This document shows positions 1-5,483 of a stretch of 9,358 bases of DNA, piece by piece. The position numbers and the translations under genes were made by a program. The notes under the pieces were generated by a model. It was not told where the DNA came from, did not search any database, and saw nothing but the letters and a program-made list of their open reading frames with translations. The first letter of the stretch is position 1. Every line of letters starts with the position of its first letter. This stretch comes from Mediterranea massiliensis (lineage in GTDB: Bacteria > Bacteroidota > Bacteroidia > Bacteroidales > Bacteroidaceae), in NCBI GenBank assembly GCA_958402075.1, contig CATXSD010000103.1:1-9358 (forward strand), given 5' to 3'.

Positions 1-54
1 ACTTAAAATCCCTTGGCCATTGCGGCTGTGCGGGTTCAAGTCCCGCTTCGAGTA
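1..54 (+). tRNA. tRNA-Leu (anticodon UAA), 3' part
   Basis: The 5' half lies outside the window. What remains is the anticodon loop CTTAAAA at 2-8 with anticodon TAA at 4-6, the 3' half of the anticodon stem, and a long variable arm with a short stem (15-18 with 24-27), typical of class II tRNAs such as Leu. The T-arm is GCGGG, TTCAAGT, CCCGC (30-46). The acceptor 3' strand is 47-53 and the discriminator A is at 54. CCA is not encoded. It decodes UUA. An intrinsic terminator follows at 70-109. Confidence 0.93.
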
Positions 55-69
55 CAATATGTATTGTGT

Positions 70-109
70 AACTCCTTGTAAGATAATAACTTGCAAGGAG
101 TTTTTCTTT
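70..109 (+). terminator. Intrinsic terminator of tRNA-Leu
   Basis: The arms AACTCCTTGTAAG (70-82) and CTTGCAAGGAGTT (90-102) form a 13-bp stem with one G.U pair and a 7-nt loop. A T-rich tract (TTTCTTTGT) follows at once. It lies 15 nt past the tRNA end and suits plus-strand termination. Confidence 0.88.
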
Positions 110-161
110 GTATACATAAACATAGCGTAAACAAAGTTGTTTGGGGCTGTTTATGTGGTAA

Positions 162-191
162 TAAAAAAGCCACCTTGCAGTGAAGATGGCT
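162..191 (-). terminator. Terminator-like hairpin, minus strand
   Basis: The arms AGCCACCTT (168-176) and AAGATGGCT (183-191) form a 9-bp stem with one G.U pair and a 6-nt loop. Read on the minus strand, the hairpin is followed by TTTTTTAT (162-168). It could be a back-up terminator for leftward transcription that passes the hairpin at 431-476. Confidence 0.65.
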
Positions 192-220
192 AATTATTAT
201 AATGTGCTGTTCGCGCATAA

Positions 221-330
221 GCTTTTGTTTGCTCAGCTTAAATCAATTGCTTTAGCTGGGTAAAGAGTTGTTTTGAGCTGGATAAAGTAACACTTTGAGC
301 TGGGCAAACGATTGCTTTGTCCAGCTTAAA
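221..330. repeat. Degenerate 22-bp tandem array, 5 units
   Basis: Five consecutive units of exactly 22 bp (221-242, 243-264, 265-286, 287-308, 309-330) each end in AAA. Units 2-4 carry AGCTGG followed by a short spacer and AAA. Units 1 and 5 carry CAGCTTAAA, which is the same core in reverse orientation. Upstream of the core most units have a TTGCTTT- or TTGTTTT-like stretch. Units 4 and 5 together form an 11-bp hairpin (298-308 with 316-326, 7-nt loop, one G.U pair). There are no unique spacers, so it is not a CRISPR. Function unknown. Confidence 0.7.
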
Positions 331-356
331 TGGTTTAATTGCTTATATTAGTTTGC

Positions 357-388
357 TAACTACCTACATTAGCTGCATAACTACCTAC
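357..388. repeat. Two copies of TAACTACCTAC, 21 bp apart
   Basis: The 11-mer TAACTACCTAC occurs at 357-367 and 378-388. The sequence after each copy is also similar (ATTAG and TTTAG). It lies just beyond the 22-bp array and may be a decayed continuation of it, but the sequence differs. Confidence 0.55.
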
Positions 389-430
389 TTTAGAAGCACC
401 AAGTTTATAGTTATGTTATTTGGATAGAAA

Positions 431-476
431 CAGCCGAAACATCTTTTCCTGGCTTTAGGAAAGGAGGTTTCGGCTG
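431..476 (-). terminator. Long-stem terminator after the acyl-CoA synthetase gene
   Basis: The arms at 431-450 and 457-476 form a stem of 20 positions with one A.G mismatch and one G.T wobble. The outer part is CAGCCGAAAC with GTTTCGGCTG and the loop is 6 nt. It lies 16 nt past the stop codon of the synthetase gene. On the minus strand it is followed by TTTCTATCC, a rather poor T-tract, so termination could be imperfect. That would fit the second hairpin at 162-191. Confidence 0.8.
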
Positions 477-492
477 AGGTGATACTCGCGGC

Positions 493-2151
493 TCATTGCT
501 TCTCGTCGTTCTTGCGGATCTCCACGCGGCGTATCTTGCCGCTGATGGTCTTGGGCAGCTCGTCCACAAACTCGATGACACGCGGATACTTGTAGGGGGC
601 GGTGACGCGCTTCACGTGGTTCTGCAGCTCCTTGACGAGGGCATCGCCGGCCTTGTCCTTGTAGGCCTTGGAGAGGACGATGGTGGCCTTGACAACCTGG
701 CCGCGGATCTCGTCGGGCACGCCGGTGATGGCACACTCGACGACGGCGGGATGGGTCATCAGTGCGCTTTCCACCTCGAACGGGCCGATGCGGTAGCCCG
801 AGCTCTTGATGACGTCGTCCGCACGGCCCACGAACCACAGGTAGCCGTCTTCGTCTTTCCACGCCACGTCGCCCGTGTAGTAGATGCCGTCGTGCCAGGC
901 CTCACGGGTGCGCTCGGGGTCGCGGTAGTATTCCTTGAACAGGCCGAGGGGCTTGCCCTTGTCGGTACGGATGACGATCTGTCCCTGCTCGCCGGCCTCG
1001 ACGGAGCGGCCTTCGGAGTCGATGAGGTCGACGTCGTATTGCGGGTTGGGCAGGCCCATGCTGCCGGGCTTCGGCTCCATCCAGGGCATGGTGGCCACGG
1101 TCAGCGTGGTTTCGGTCTGGCCGAAGCCTTCCATCAGGCGGATGCCCGTGAGCTTCTTGAAGGTCTCGAACACGGCGGGATTGAGCGCCTCGCCCGCGAT
1201 GGTGCAGTATTCGAGGTGCGACAGGTCGTACTTGGTGAGGTCTTCGTGGATGAGGAAGCGGAAGATGGTGGGCGGCGCGCAGAGCGAGGTGACGTGGTAG
1301 TCCTGTATCTTCTGCAGGATGTCGGCGGGGGTGAACTTCTCGTGGTCGTAGACGAAGACGTTGGCGCCGGCTATCCACTGGCCGTAGAGCTTGCCCCACA
1401 CGGCCTTGCCCCAGCCCGTGTCGGCGATGGTGAGGTGGAGGCTGTCGGGCTTCAGGTTGTGCCAGATGTAGCCCGTGACGATGTGTCCCAGCGGGTAGGT
1501 GAAGTCGTGGGCCACCATCTTGGGCTCGCCCGTGGTGCCGCTGGTGAAGTACATCAGCGAGATGTCGTCGTTGGTATTGGGGTGTTCGGGCTTGACGAAG
1601 GGCGCGGCGGCCTCGATGCCCTTGTGGAAGTCTTCGTAGCCTTCGGGCACCTCGGGACCTACGCTGACCAGGCGCTGGACGCTGGGCGACTCGGGCATGG
1701 CGGCGGTGATGTGGTCGGTGATGACCGTCTCGCCCGCACAGACAATCACCTTGATGTCCGCGGCGTTGCAGCGGTAGACGATGTCCTTCTTCGTCAGCAG
1801 GTGGGTGGCGGGGATGACGACGGCGCCCAGCTTGTGGAGGGCCACGATGCTGAACCAGAACTCGTAGCGGCGCTTCAGGATGAGCATCACCATGTCGCCG
1901 TGGCCGATGCCGAGGCTCTGGAAGTAGCTGGCCGTCATGTCGGTGTAGCGCTTCATGTCGCCGAAGGTGAACTGGCGGTGCTCGCCCTTGTCGTTGGTCC
2001 AGAGCAGGGCGGGTTTGTCCGGCTGCTCGGCGCCCCAGGCGTCGACGACGTCGTAGCCGAAGTTGAAGTTCTGGGGTACGTTGATCTTCAGATGGTCAAT
2101 GAAGTCCTGTTGTGAGGTAAATGTGGTTTGTTCGAGATATTTTTCTATCAT
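493..2151 (-). CDS. AMP-forming acyl-CoA synthetase (acetyl/medium-chain type)
   Basis: A 552-residue adenylate-forming enzyme (ANL superfamily) that activates a carboxylic acid to acyl-AMP and then acyl-CoA in the cytoplasm. Motifs appear in the expected order: P-loop YFTSGTTGEPK (201-211), AGEAL (319-323), EGFGQTE (341-347), YYTGD (424-428), the hinge and A8 region GRADDVIKSSGYRIGPFEVE (442-461), and PKTISGKIRR near the C terminus with the probable catalytic K539. The length and the TGWGKAVWG segment (245-253) fit the acetyl- or medium-chain (ACSM-like) group rather than the longer canonical Acs of about 650 residues. The substrate cannot be told from sequence; acetate, propionate, branched-chain and aryl acids are all possible. 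The ATG at 2151 is the natural start, giving a full-length protein. It is the last gene of the proC, XRE-cupin, synthetase unit, 135 bp after the regulator, and ends at the 431-476 hairpin. Confidence 0.93.
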   Translation of the reverse strand: MIEKYLEQTTFTSQQDFIDHLKINVPQNFNFGYDVVDAWGAEQPDKPALLWTNDKGEHRQFTFGDMKRYTDMTASYFQSLGIGHGDMVMLILKRRYEFWFSIVALHKLGAVVIPATHLLTKKDIVYRCNAADIKVIVCAGETVITDHITAAMPESPSVQRLVSVGPEVPEGYEDFHKGIEAAAPFVKPEHPNTNDDISLMYFTSGTTGEPKMVAHDFTYPLGHIVTGYIWHNLKPDSLHLTIADTGWGKAVWGKLYGQWIAGANVFVYDHEKFTPADILQKIQDYHVTSLCAPPTIFRFLIHEDLTKYDLSHLEYCTIAGEALNPAVFETFKKLTGIRLMEGFGQTETTLTVATMPWMEPKPGSMGLPNPQYDVDLIDSEGRSVEAGEQGQIVIRTDKGKPLGLFKEYYRDPERTREAWHDGIYYTGDVAWKDEDGYLWFVGRADDVIKSSGYRIGPFEVESALMTHPAVVECAITGVPDEIRGQVVKATIVLSKAYKDKAGDALVKELQNHVKRVTAPYKYPRVIEFVDELPKTISGKIRRVEIRKNDEKQ

Positions 2152-2174
2152 AGTTGTTATAATGATGAATTAAG

Positions 2175-2273
2175 AATGAAGAATGAAGAATCTGTTTGAA
2201 TGAAGAATGAAGAACGAATAATGAAGAATCCGGGCAAGCCATCATGCTGCATGTAAATTCTTCATTCTTCATT
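2175..2273. repeat. AATGAAG intergenic repeat with inverted arms
   Basis: The 16-mer AATGAAGAATGAAGAA occurs at 2175-2190 and 2199-2214, with a shorter partial copy at 2220-2229. Its exact reverse complement is at 2258-2273, so the stretch can fold into a large hairpin. The 16-mer is itself two AATGAAG heptamers plus two bases. The inverted copy is part of a 32-bp block reaching 2289, which contains the stop codon of the XRE-cupin gene. Related copies lie at 5453-5483 and 6475-6550. Confidence 0.8.
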
Positions 2274-2286
2274 TTTAGTTCTTCAT

Positions 2287-2835
2287 TTACATGATGATTG
2301 CCAGAAAACGCACGGTCTTGCCGTCGAGAGCCTTCATGCCGTGGGGCAGGCCGGAGTTGAAGTAGATGCTGTCGCCAGGGTTCAGGGTGAGCTCCTTGCC
2401 GCCGACGCTGAGCAGCATCTTGCCCTCGATGACGAGGTTGAACTCCTGTCCCTGGTGGGTGTTGTAGTGGATGGGCTGATCGTTGGGCTCTACGGTGACG
2501 ATGAAGGGGTCGGCCTTGCGGTTCTTGAAGCCTGCGGCCAGCGACTGGTACTTGTAGGCCTTGGTGCGCTCCACGCTGATGCCTTTGCCGGCGCGGGTCA
2601 GGAAGTAGGTGTTCATCTTGGGTTCTTCGCCGAACATGAGGGCGTCGAGGGCGATGCCGTAGTGGCGGGCTATCTGCTGGAGCATGCTCACGGAGATGTC
2701 GTGTTCGCCCGACTCGGCGCGTTCGTATTCGTCCTTGTCGATGCCGCATTCGTTGGCAATGTCGTTGGGGGTCAGCTCGAGCACGTCGCGCAGTCCGCGC
2801 AGGCGTTCGGCTATTTGTTTAATCTGTTCGTCCAT
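2287..2835 (-). CDS. XRE-family regulator with C-terminal cupin domain
   Basis: A 182-residue cytoplasmic DNA-binding regulator. Residues about 8-65 form an XRE/HTH_3 helix-turn-helix (LTPNDIANECGIDKDEYERAE, with SVSMLQQIARHYGI after it). Residues about 108-180 form a small cupin: HYNTHQGQEFNLVIEG (123-138, H123, H127 and E131 at metal-ligand positions) and PGDSIYFNSGLPHGM (153-167, with H165). This architecture usually senses a small molecule through the cupin barrel and controls neighbouring genes. The gene lies 39 bp after proC and directly before the acyl-CoA synthetase, so that synthetase, or its own unit, is the likely target; this is inference. No operator could be identified. The ATG at 2835 gives a normal N terminus. 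The stop codon is contributed by the AATGAAG repeat element. Confidence 0.9.
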   Translation of the reverse strand: MDEQIKQIAERLRGLRDVLELTPNDIANECGIDKDEYERAESGEHDISVSMLQQIARHYGIALDALMFGEEPKMNTYFLTRAGKGISVERTKAYKYQSLAAGFKNRKADPFIVTVEPNDQPIHYNTHQGQEFNLVIEGKMLLSVGGKELTLNPGDSIYFNSGLPHGMKALDGKTVRFLAIIM

Positions 2836-2845
2836 ACTTACGAGT

Positions 2846-2873
2846 GGTTAGTGGTTAGCGGTTAGTGGTTAGT
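2846..2873. repeat. GGTTAGY heptamer x4
   Basis: Four perfectly tandem heptamers (GGTTAGT, GGTTAGC, GGTTAGT, GGTTAGT) occupy most of the 39-bp gap between the proC stop and the XRE-cupin start. The array begins one base beyond the proC stop codon and ends 10 bp before the regulator's start, so it lies in the leader of that gene. Confidence 0.85.
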
Positions 2874-2874
2874 A

Positions 2875-3651
2875 TTAAACAGCGCTTGCTTTTATTGCGT
2901 TGATGATGGCCGAGGTGAAGCCGTCGTGCTCCAGGCTGTTGATGCCCTTGATGGTGAGGCCGCCGGGGGTACATACCTTGTCGATCTCGAGGGCGGGGTG
3001 CGTGTCGTTGTTGAGGATGAGCTCGGCGGCTCCCTTGACCGACTGGGCTACCATCTTCATGCCGTCGGCAGGACGGATGCCCAGCTCCACACCTGCCTGC
3101 ATGGCGGCCTGGATGTACTTCAGCGCGTAGGCGATGCCGCAGGAGGTCATGGCCGTGGCGGCGGCAAACTTGGCTTCGGGCAGCAGGATGGCCATCCCCA
3201 GCTCGTTGAACAGGCTGAGCACCAGTTGCTCCTGCTCGGGCGTGGCGTTGCGGCTGGCCACGAGCGTCATGCTCTGGCGTTCGCTGATGGCCGTGTTGGG
3301 GATGAGGCGGAACATGGTCATCTCCTTGTCGGCCACGTAGTGGGCCAGCTCCTCGAAGGCGATGCCGGCGGCCACCGAGAGGATGATCTGGCGGCTCTTG
3401 AGCTTCAGCTCCTTCAGGACGGGCTTTATCAGCCAGGGCTTCACGGCCAGGATGATGAAGTCGGCGCCCGTAACGGCTTCCTGGTTATTGTTTGTCACCT
3501 GCATGTCGGGGAATTCGGCCTGCAGGGCGTCGAGTTTGCCTTGCGAGGGGTTCGACACGATGATGTCGGCGGCCTGGAGGATGGTGCCCCGAGCCAGCCC
3601 GCGGGCGATGGATCCGCCCATGTTTCCTGCTCCGATGATGGCTGTTCTCAT
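2875..3651 (-). CDS. proC: Pyrroline-5-carboxylate reductase
   Basis: A 258-residue enzyme catalysing the last step of proline synthesis, NAD(P)H-dependent reduction of 1-pyrroline-5-carboxylate to L-proline, in the cytoplasm. The N-terminal Rossmann fold shows IIGAGNMGGSIARGL (5-19), followed by AVKPW (69-73), SVAAGI (92-97) and RLIPNTA (115-121). The C-terminal dimerisation domain has TSCGIAYALKYIQAAMQAG (169-187) and the P5CR signature around KVCTPGGLTIKGINSLE (225-241). Length is normal for the family. The gene follows the argD terminator after 213 bp and has its own promoter-like element at 3686-3693. Its position beside the arginine genes puts two glutamate-derived pathways together. 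The XRE-cupin gene lies only 39 bp downstream, so cotranscription is likely. Confidence 0.96.
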   Translation of the reverse strand: MRTAIIGAGNMGGSIARGLARGTILQAADIIVSNPSQGKLDALQAEFPDMQVTNNNQEAVTGADFIILAVKPWLIKPVLKELKLKSRQIILSVAAGIAFEELAHYVADKEMTMFRLIPNTAISERQSMTLVASRNATPEQEQLVLSLFNELGMAILLPEAKFAAATAMTSCGIAYALKYIQAAMQAGVELGIRPADGMKMVAQSVKGAAELILNNDTHPALEIDKVCTPGGLTIKGINSLEHDGFTSAIINAIKASAV

Positions 3652-3685
3652 AATCGTTTTGTTTTAGATGAGGATTGATGTCTGG

Positions 3686-3693
3686 CAAAGTTA
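3686..3693 (-). promoter_or_regulatory. Bacteroides-type -7 element for proC
   Basis: On the minus strand this reads TAACTTTG, an exact match to the Bacteroides sigma -7 consensus TAnnTTTG, about 35 nt upstream of the proC start codon. The upstream -33 TTTG element is not clear; only a T-rich stretch lies at the right distance. Confidence 0.6.
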
Positions 3694-3790
3694 ATAAGTT
3701 TTGGGAAGAAAATTGTACGTCTTTGTAGGGAAAATGCGGTCAGAGCCTTACTTTTTGTTGCTGGCGGGGGAATGGGGAGGCAGGAAAAGA

Positions 3791-3844
3791 CTTCGGCGTG
3801 GAAAACACAAGTGTTCGAAGAAACTTATGCCATCCACGCCGAAG
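3791..3844 (-). terminator. Probable terminator of the arginine operon
   Basis: The perfect 12-bp arms CTTCGGCGTGGA (3791-3802) and TCCACGCCGAAG (3833-3844) enclose a 30-nt loop, 20 nt past the argD stop codon. On the minus strand the hairpin is followed by TCTTTTCCTG, a pyrimidine- and T-rich tail. The large loop is unusual for an intrinsic terminator, so an additional role cannot be excluded. Confidence 0.7.
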
Positions 3845-3864
3845 GAAAGATGAGTAAATGGGTA

Positions 3865-4989
3865 TCAGCCCAGCACCTTCTTGAACCGCTCCAGGAAGAG
3901 GTCGGCCTCGTCCATGGACAGGCAGAGGGGCGGCAGGAGGCGGATGACGTTGGTGCCGCTCACGCCCGTGAAGACGTGCTGCTCCTTGAGCAGGCGCAGG
4001 CGCAGGTCCTTGATGGGAGCGTCGAACTCGAGGCCGATCATCAGGCCGCGGCCGCGTACGTCCTTGATTTGGGGCAGCTTCTTCAGCTCGTCCAGCAGGT
4101 AGGTACCCACGCGGGCGGCGTTGTCCATCAGGTGTTCCTGCTCCATGACGTCGAGCACGGCCAGGGCGGCGGCGCAAGCCAGGTGGTTGCCTCCGAAGGT
4201 GGTGCCCAGCTGGCCGTAGACGGCCTTGAACATGGGGCTGATGAGCACGGCGGCCATGGGGAAGCCGTTGCCGATGCCCTTGGCCACCGTGATGAGGTCG
4301 GGGCGGATGCCCTGGTGCTGGTGGGCGAAGAACTTGCCGCTGCGTCCGTAGCCGCTCTGTATCTCGTCGAGGATGAGCACGGTGCCCGTCTCCGTACAAG
4401 CCTGGCGGAGGGCGTGCATGAACTCGTCGGTGGGCAGCTGGATGCCGCCCACGCCCTGGATGCCTTCGATGATGACGGCGCAGACATCACCCTTGGCCAG
4501 CTCGGCCTGCATGGCGGCCGTGTCGTTGAGGGGCAGGTAGGTGACGTGTCCGCAGTCGTTGATGGGGGCGATGATCTTGGGGTTGTTGGTCACCTCGACG
4601 GCCAGCGACGTGCGTCCGTGGAAGGCCTTGGCGAAGGACACCACCCGTGTGCGTCCGTTGTGGAAGGAGGCCAGCTTGAGGGCGTTCTCGTTGGCTTCGG
4701 CACCGCTGTTGATGAGGAAGAGCGAGTAGTCTTCGTAGCCGCTGGCCTTGCCCAGTCGTTCGGCCACCTGCTGCTGCAGCTTGTTGATGACGGAGTTGGA
4801 GTAGAAGCCCAGGGTGGCTACCTGGTGGCTGATCATCTCCACGTAGTGCGGATGGGCGTGTCCGATGGAGATGACGGCATGGCCGCCGTAGAGGTCGAGA
4901 TACTCGGTACCGTTCTCGTCCCACACGTGGCAGCCTTTTCCCTTGACGATGTTGACATCGAACAAAGGATATACATCGAATAATTTCAT
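3865..4989 (-). CDS. argD: Acetyl(succinyl)ornithine aminotransferase
   Basis: A 374-residue class III PLP-dependent aminotransferase that converts N-acylglutamate semialdehyde and glutamate to N-acylornithine and 2-oxoglutarate. Visible motifs are NSGAEAN (94-100, PLP phosphate site), AFHGRT (122-127, with the substrate-carboxylate arginine R126), ILDEIQSGYGRSG (206-218, D208 binding the pyridine nitrogen), ITVAKGIGNGFP (233-244, Schiff-base lysine K237) and TTFGGNHLACAAA (263-275). Length is close to typical ArgD. It is the last gene of the arginine operon. In Bacteroides the natural substrate is probably N-succinylornithine, as the transcarbamylase of B. fragilis acts on that compound; sequence alone does not decide. 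The gene is separated from argC by a GIY-YIG gene and a large hairpin whose outer end lies 35 nt before the ATG. Confidence 0.94.
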   Translation of the reverse strand: MKLFDVYPLFDVNIVKGKGCHVWDENGTEYLDLYGGHAVISIGHAHPHYVEMISHQVATLGFYSNSVINKLQQQVAERLGKASGYEDYSLFLINSGAEANENALKLASFHNGRTRVVSFAKAFHGRTSLAVEVTNNPKIIAPINDCGHVTYLPLNDTAAMQAELAKGDVCAVIIEGIQGVGGIQLPTDEFMHALRQACTETGTVLILDEIQSGYGRSGKFFAHQHQGIRPDLITVAKGIGNGFPMAAVLISPMFKAVYGQLGTTFGGNHLACAAALAVLDVMEQEHLMDNAARVGTYLLDELKKLPQIKDVRGRGLMIGLEFDAPIKDLRLRLLKEQHVFTGVSGTNVIRLLPPLCLSMDEADLFLERFKKVLG

Positions 4990-5023
4990 GATCGTTCTGT
5001 TTTTGTAGGTTCTGTTTTCATCC

Positions 5024-5093
5024 TGTCATCCTGAACGGAGTGAAGGATCTCTTGTTCTTTTAGTAGAGATGCTTCACTCCGTTCAGCATGACA
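5024..5093. repeat. REP-like palindrome in the argD leader
   Basis: Arms of 27 nt (5025-5051 and 5066-5092, extended by a T-A pair at 5024 and 5093) are complementary with only two mismatches and enclose a 14-nt loop. The arm core is CTGAACGGAGTGAAG. This resembles the CTGAGCGAAGCGAAGGATCT type of repeat that I recall as dispersed in Bacteroidota genomes. No T-tract follows on either strand, so it is not an obvious intrinsic terminator. In the operon transcript it would form a strong hairpin between the GIY-YIG and argD cistrons. Confidence 0.88.
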
Positions 5094-5112
5094 TTAAGAG
5101 TTCTGCATGACG

Positions 5113-5397
5113 CTATAATAGATATTGTCCCAAGTCTTCCCATTGCGGATTCATCTGTTCCACCAAAGCGTTCTTCTTTTGACGGATAAAGCCTTTCAAT
5201 TGTTTTTCTCTTGCGATGGCCTCCTCTATTTGCTGGTATTCTTCGTAATACACCAAATGGTGGCATCGGTATTTTTTAGTGAATCCGTCAATTGAGCCGC
5301 TTTTGTGTTCTCTGTACCGGCGGGTCAAGTCATTGGTGACTCCCGTATAGAGAACATTTCGGCGGATATTGGTTATCATATAAATCCAGTAGGGCAT
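5113..5397 (-). CDS. GIY-YIG nuclease superfamily protein (URI/YhbQ type)
   Basis: A 94-residue single-domain protein of the UPF0213/YhbQ-like GIY-YIG group, often named putative endonuclease. The GIY half is WIYMI (4-8) and the YIG half is LYTGVTNDLTRRYREHK (16-32), with catalytic-type residues Y6, Y17, R27 and H31. Next come FTKKYRCHHLVYYEE (39-53) and IAREKQLKGFIRQKK (61-75), with the probable metal-binding E64, and the C-terminal NPQWEDL (83-89) typical of this group. Length is normal and the protein looks intact. It sits inside the arginine operon, 83 bp after argC and 123 bp before argD, with visibly lower GC than its neighbours and REP-like repeats on both sides. These point to acquisition as a separate unit. 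The ATG at 5397 starts directly at the domain. Biochemical target unknown. Confidence 0.9.
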   Translation of the reverse strand: MPYWIYMITNIRRNVLYTGVTNDLTRRYREHKSGSIDGFTKKYRCHHLVYYEEYQQIEEAIAREKQLKGFIRQKKNALVEQMNPQWEDLGQYLL

Positions 5398-5410
5398 ACG
5401 ACCGGCTTTA

Positions 5411-5437
5411 GAGATTCTTCACTTCGTTCAGAATGAC
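5411..5437. repeat. Half REP-like repeat upstream of the GIY-YIG gene
   Basis: The 27 bp here match the right arm of the palindrome at 5066-5092 in the same orientation, with three differences (core GAGATTCTTCACTTCGTTCA). No opposing arm is nearby. Together the two copies form direct repeats around the GIY-YIG gene. Confidence 0.85.
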
Positions 5438-5452
5438 AGAATGTTGCGTGAA

Positions 5453-5483
5453 TTCTTCATTCTTCGTTCTTCATTCTTCATTA
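5453..5483. repeat. AATGAAG repeat overlapping the argC stop
   Basis: On the plus strand TTCTTCATTCTTC (5453-5465) is followed by TTCTTCATTCTTCATT (5467-5482), the same 16-mer seen near 2258 and, with one change, near 6519. The second copy contributes the first two bases of the argC stop codon. No opposing arm is present, so this copy cannot form the hairpin seen at the other two sites. Confidence 0.8.

Larger units (their letters stand above)
103..492. other. Convergent intergenic region, about 390 bp, no gene
   Basis: This gap separates the plus-strand tRNA-Leu from the minus-strand acyl-CoA synthetase. It is AT-rich and I see no convincing coding sequence; short open frames here have no recognisable motifs. 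It holds a minus-strand terminator-like hairpin (162-191), a degenerate 22-bp tandem array (221-330), a 21-bp-spaced pair of an 11-mer (357-388), and the long terminator hairpin of the synthetase unit (431-476). Confidence 0.75.

Noticed and set aside
36..218. A 60-codon minus-strand frame over the tRNA-Leu 3' end and terminator
   Set aside because: It overlaps a tRNA and two terminator hairpins and has no protein-like features.
496..2115. A 539-codon open frame on the plus strand opposite the acyl-CoA synthetase
   Set aside because: It is an antisense shadow of a GC-rich gene with clear family motifs on the minus strand. Its translation is Val-, Gly-, Asp- and Leu-rich without any domain.
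3652..3864. A riboswitch or attenuator upstream of proC
   Set aside because: The strong hairpin at 3791-3844 lies just after argD and far upstream of the proC -7 element, so it fits termination of the arginine operon better. No riboswitch core was recognised.
5060..5266. A 68-codon minus-strand frame overlapping the GIY-YIG gene and the palindrome
   Set aside because: It lies in another frame of a well-supported GIY-YIG gene, and its end is translated REP-like repeat.
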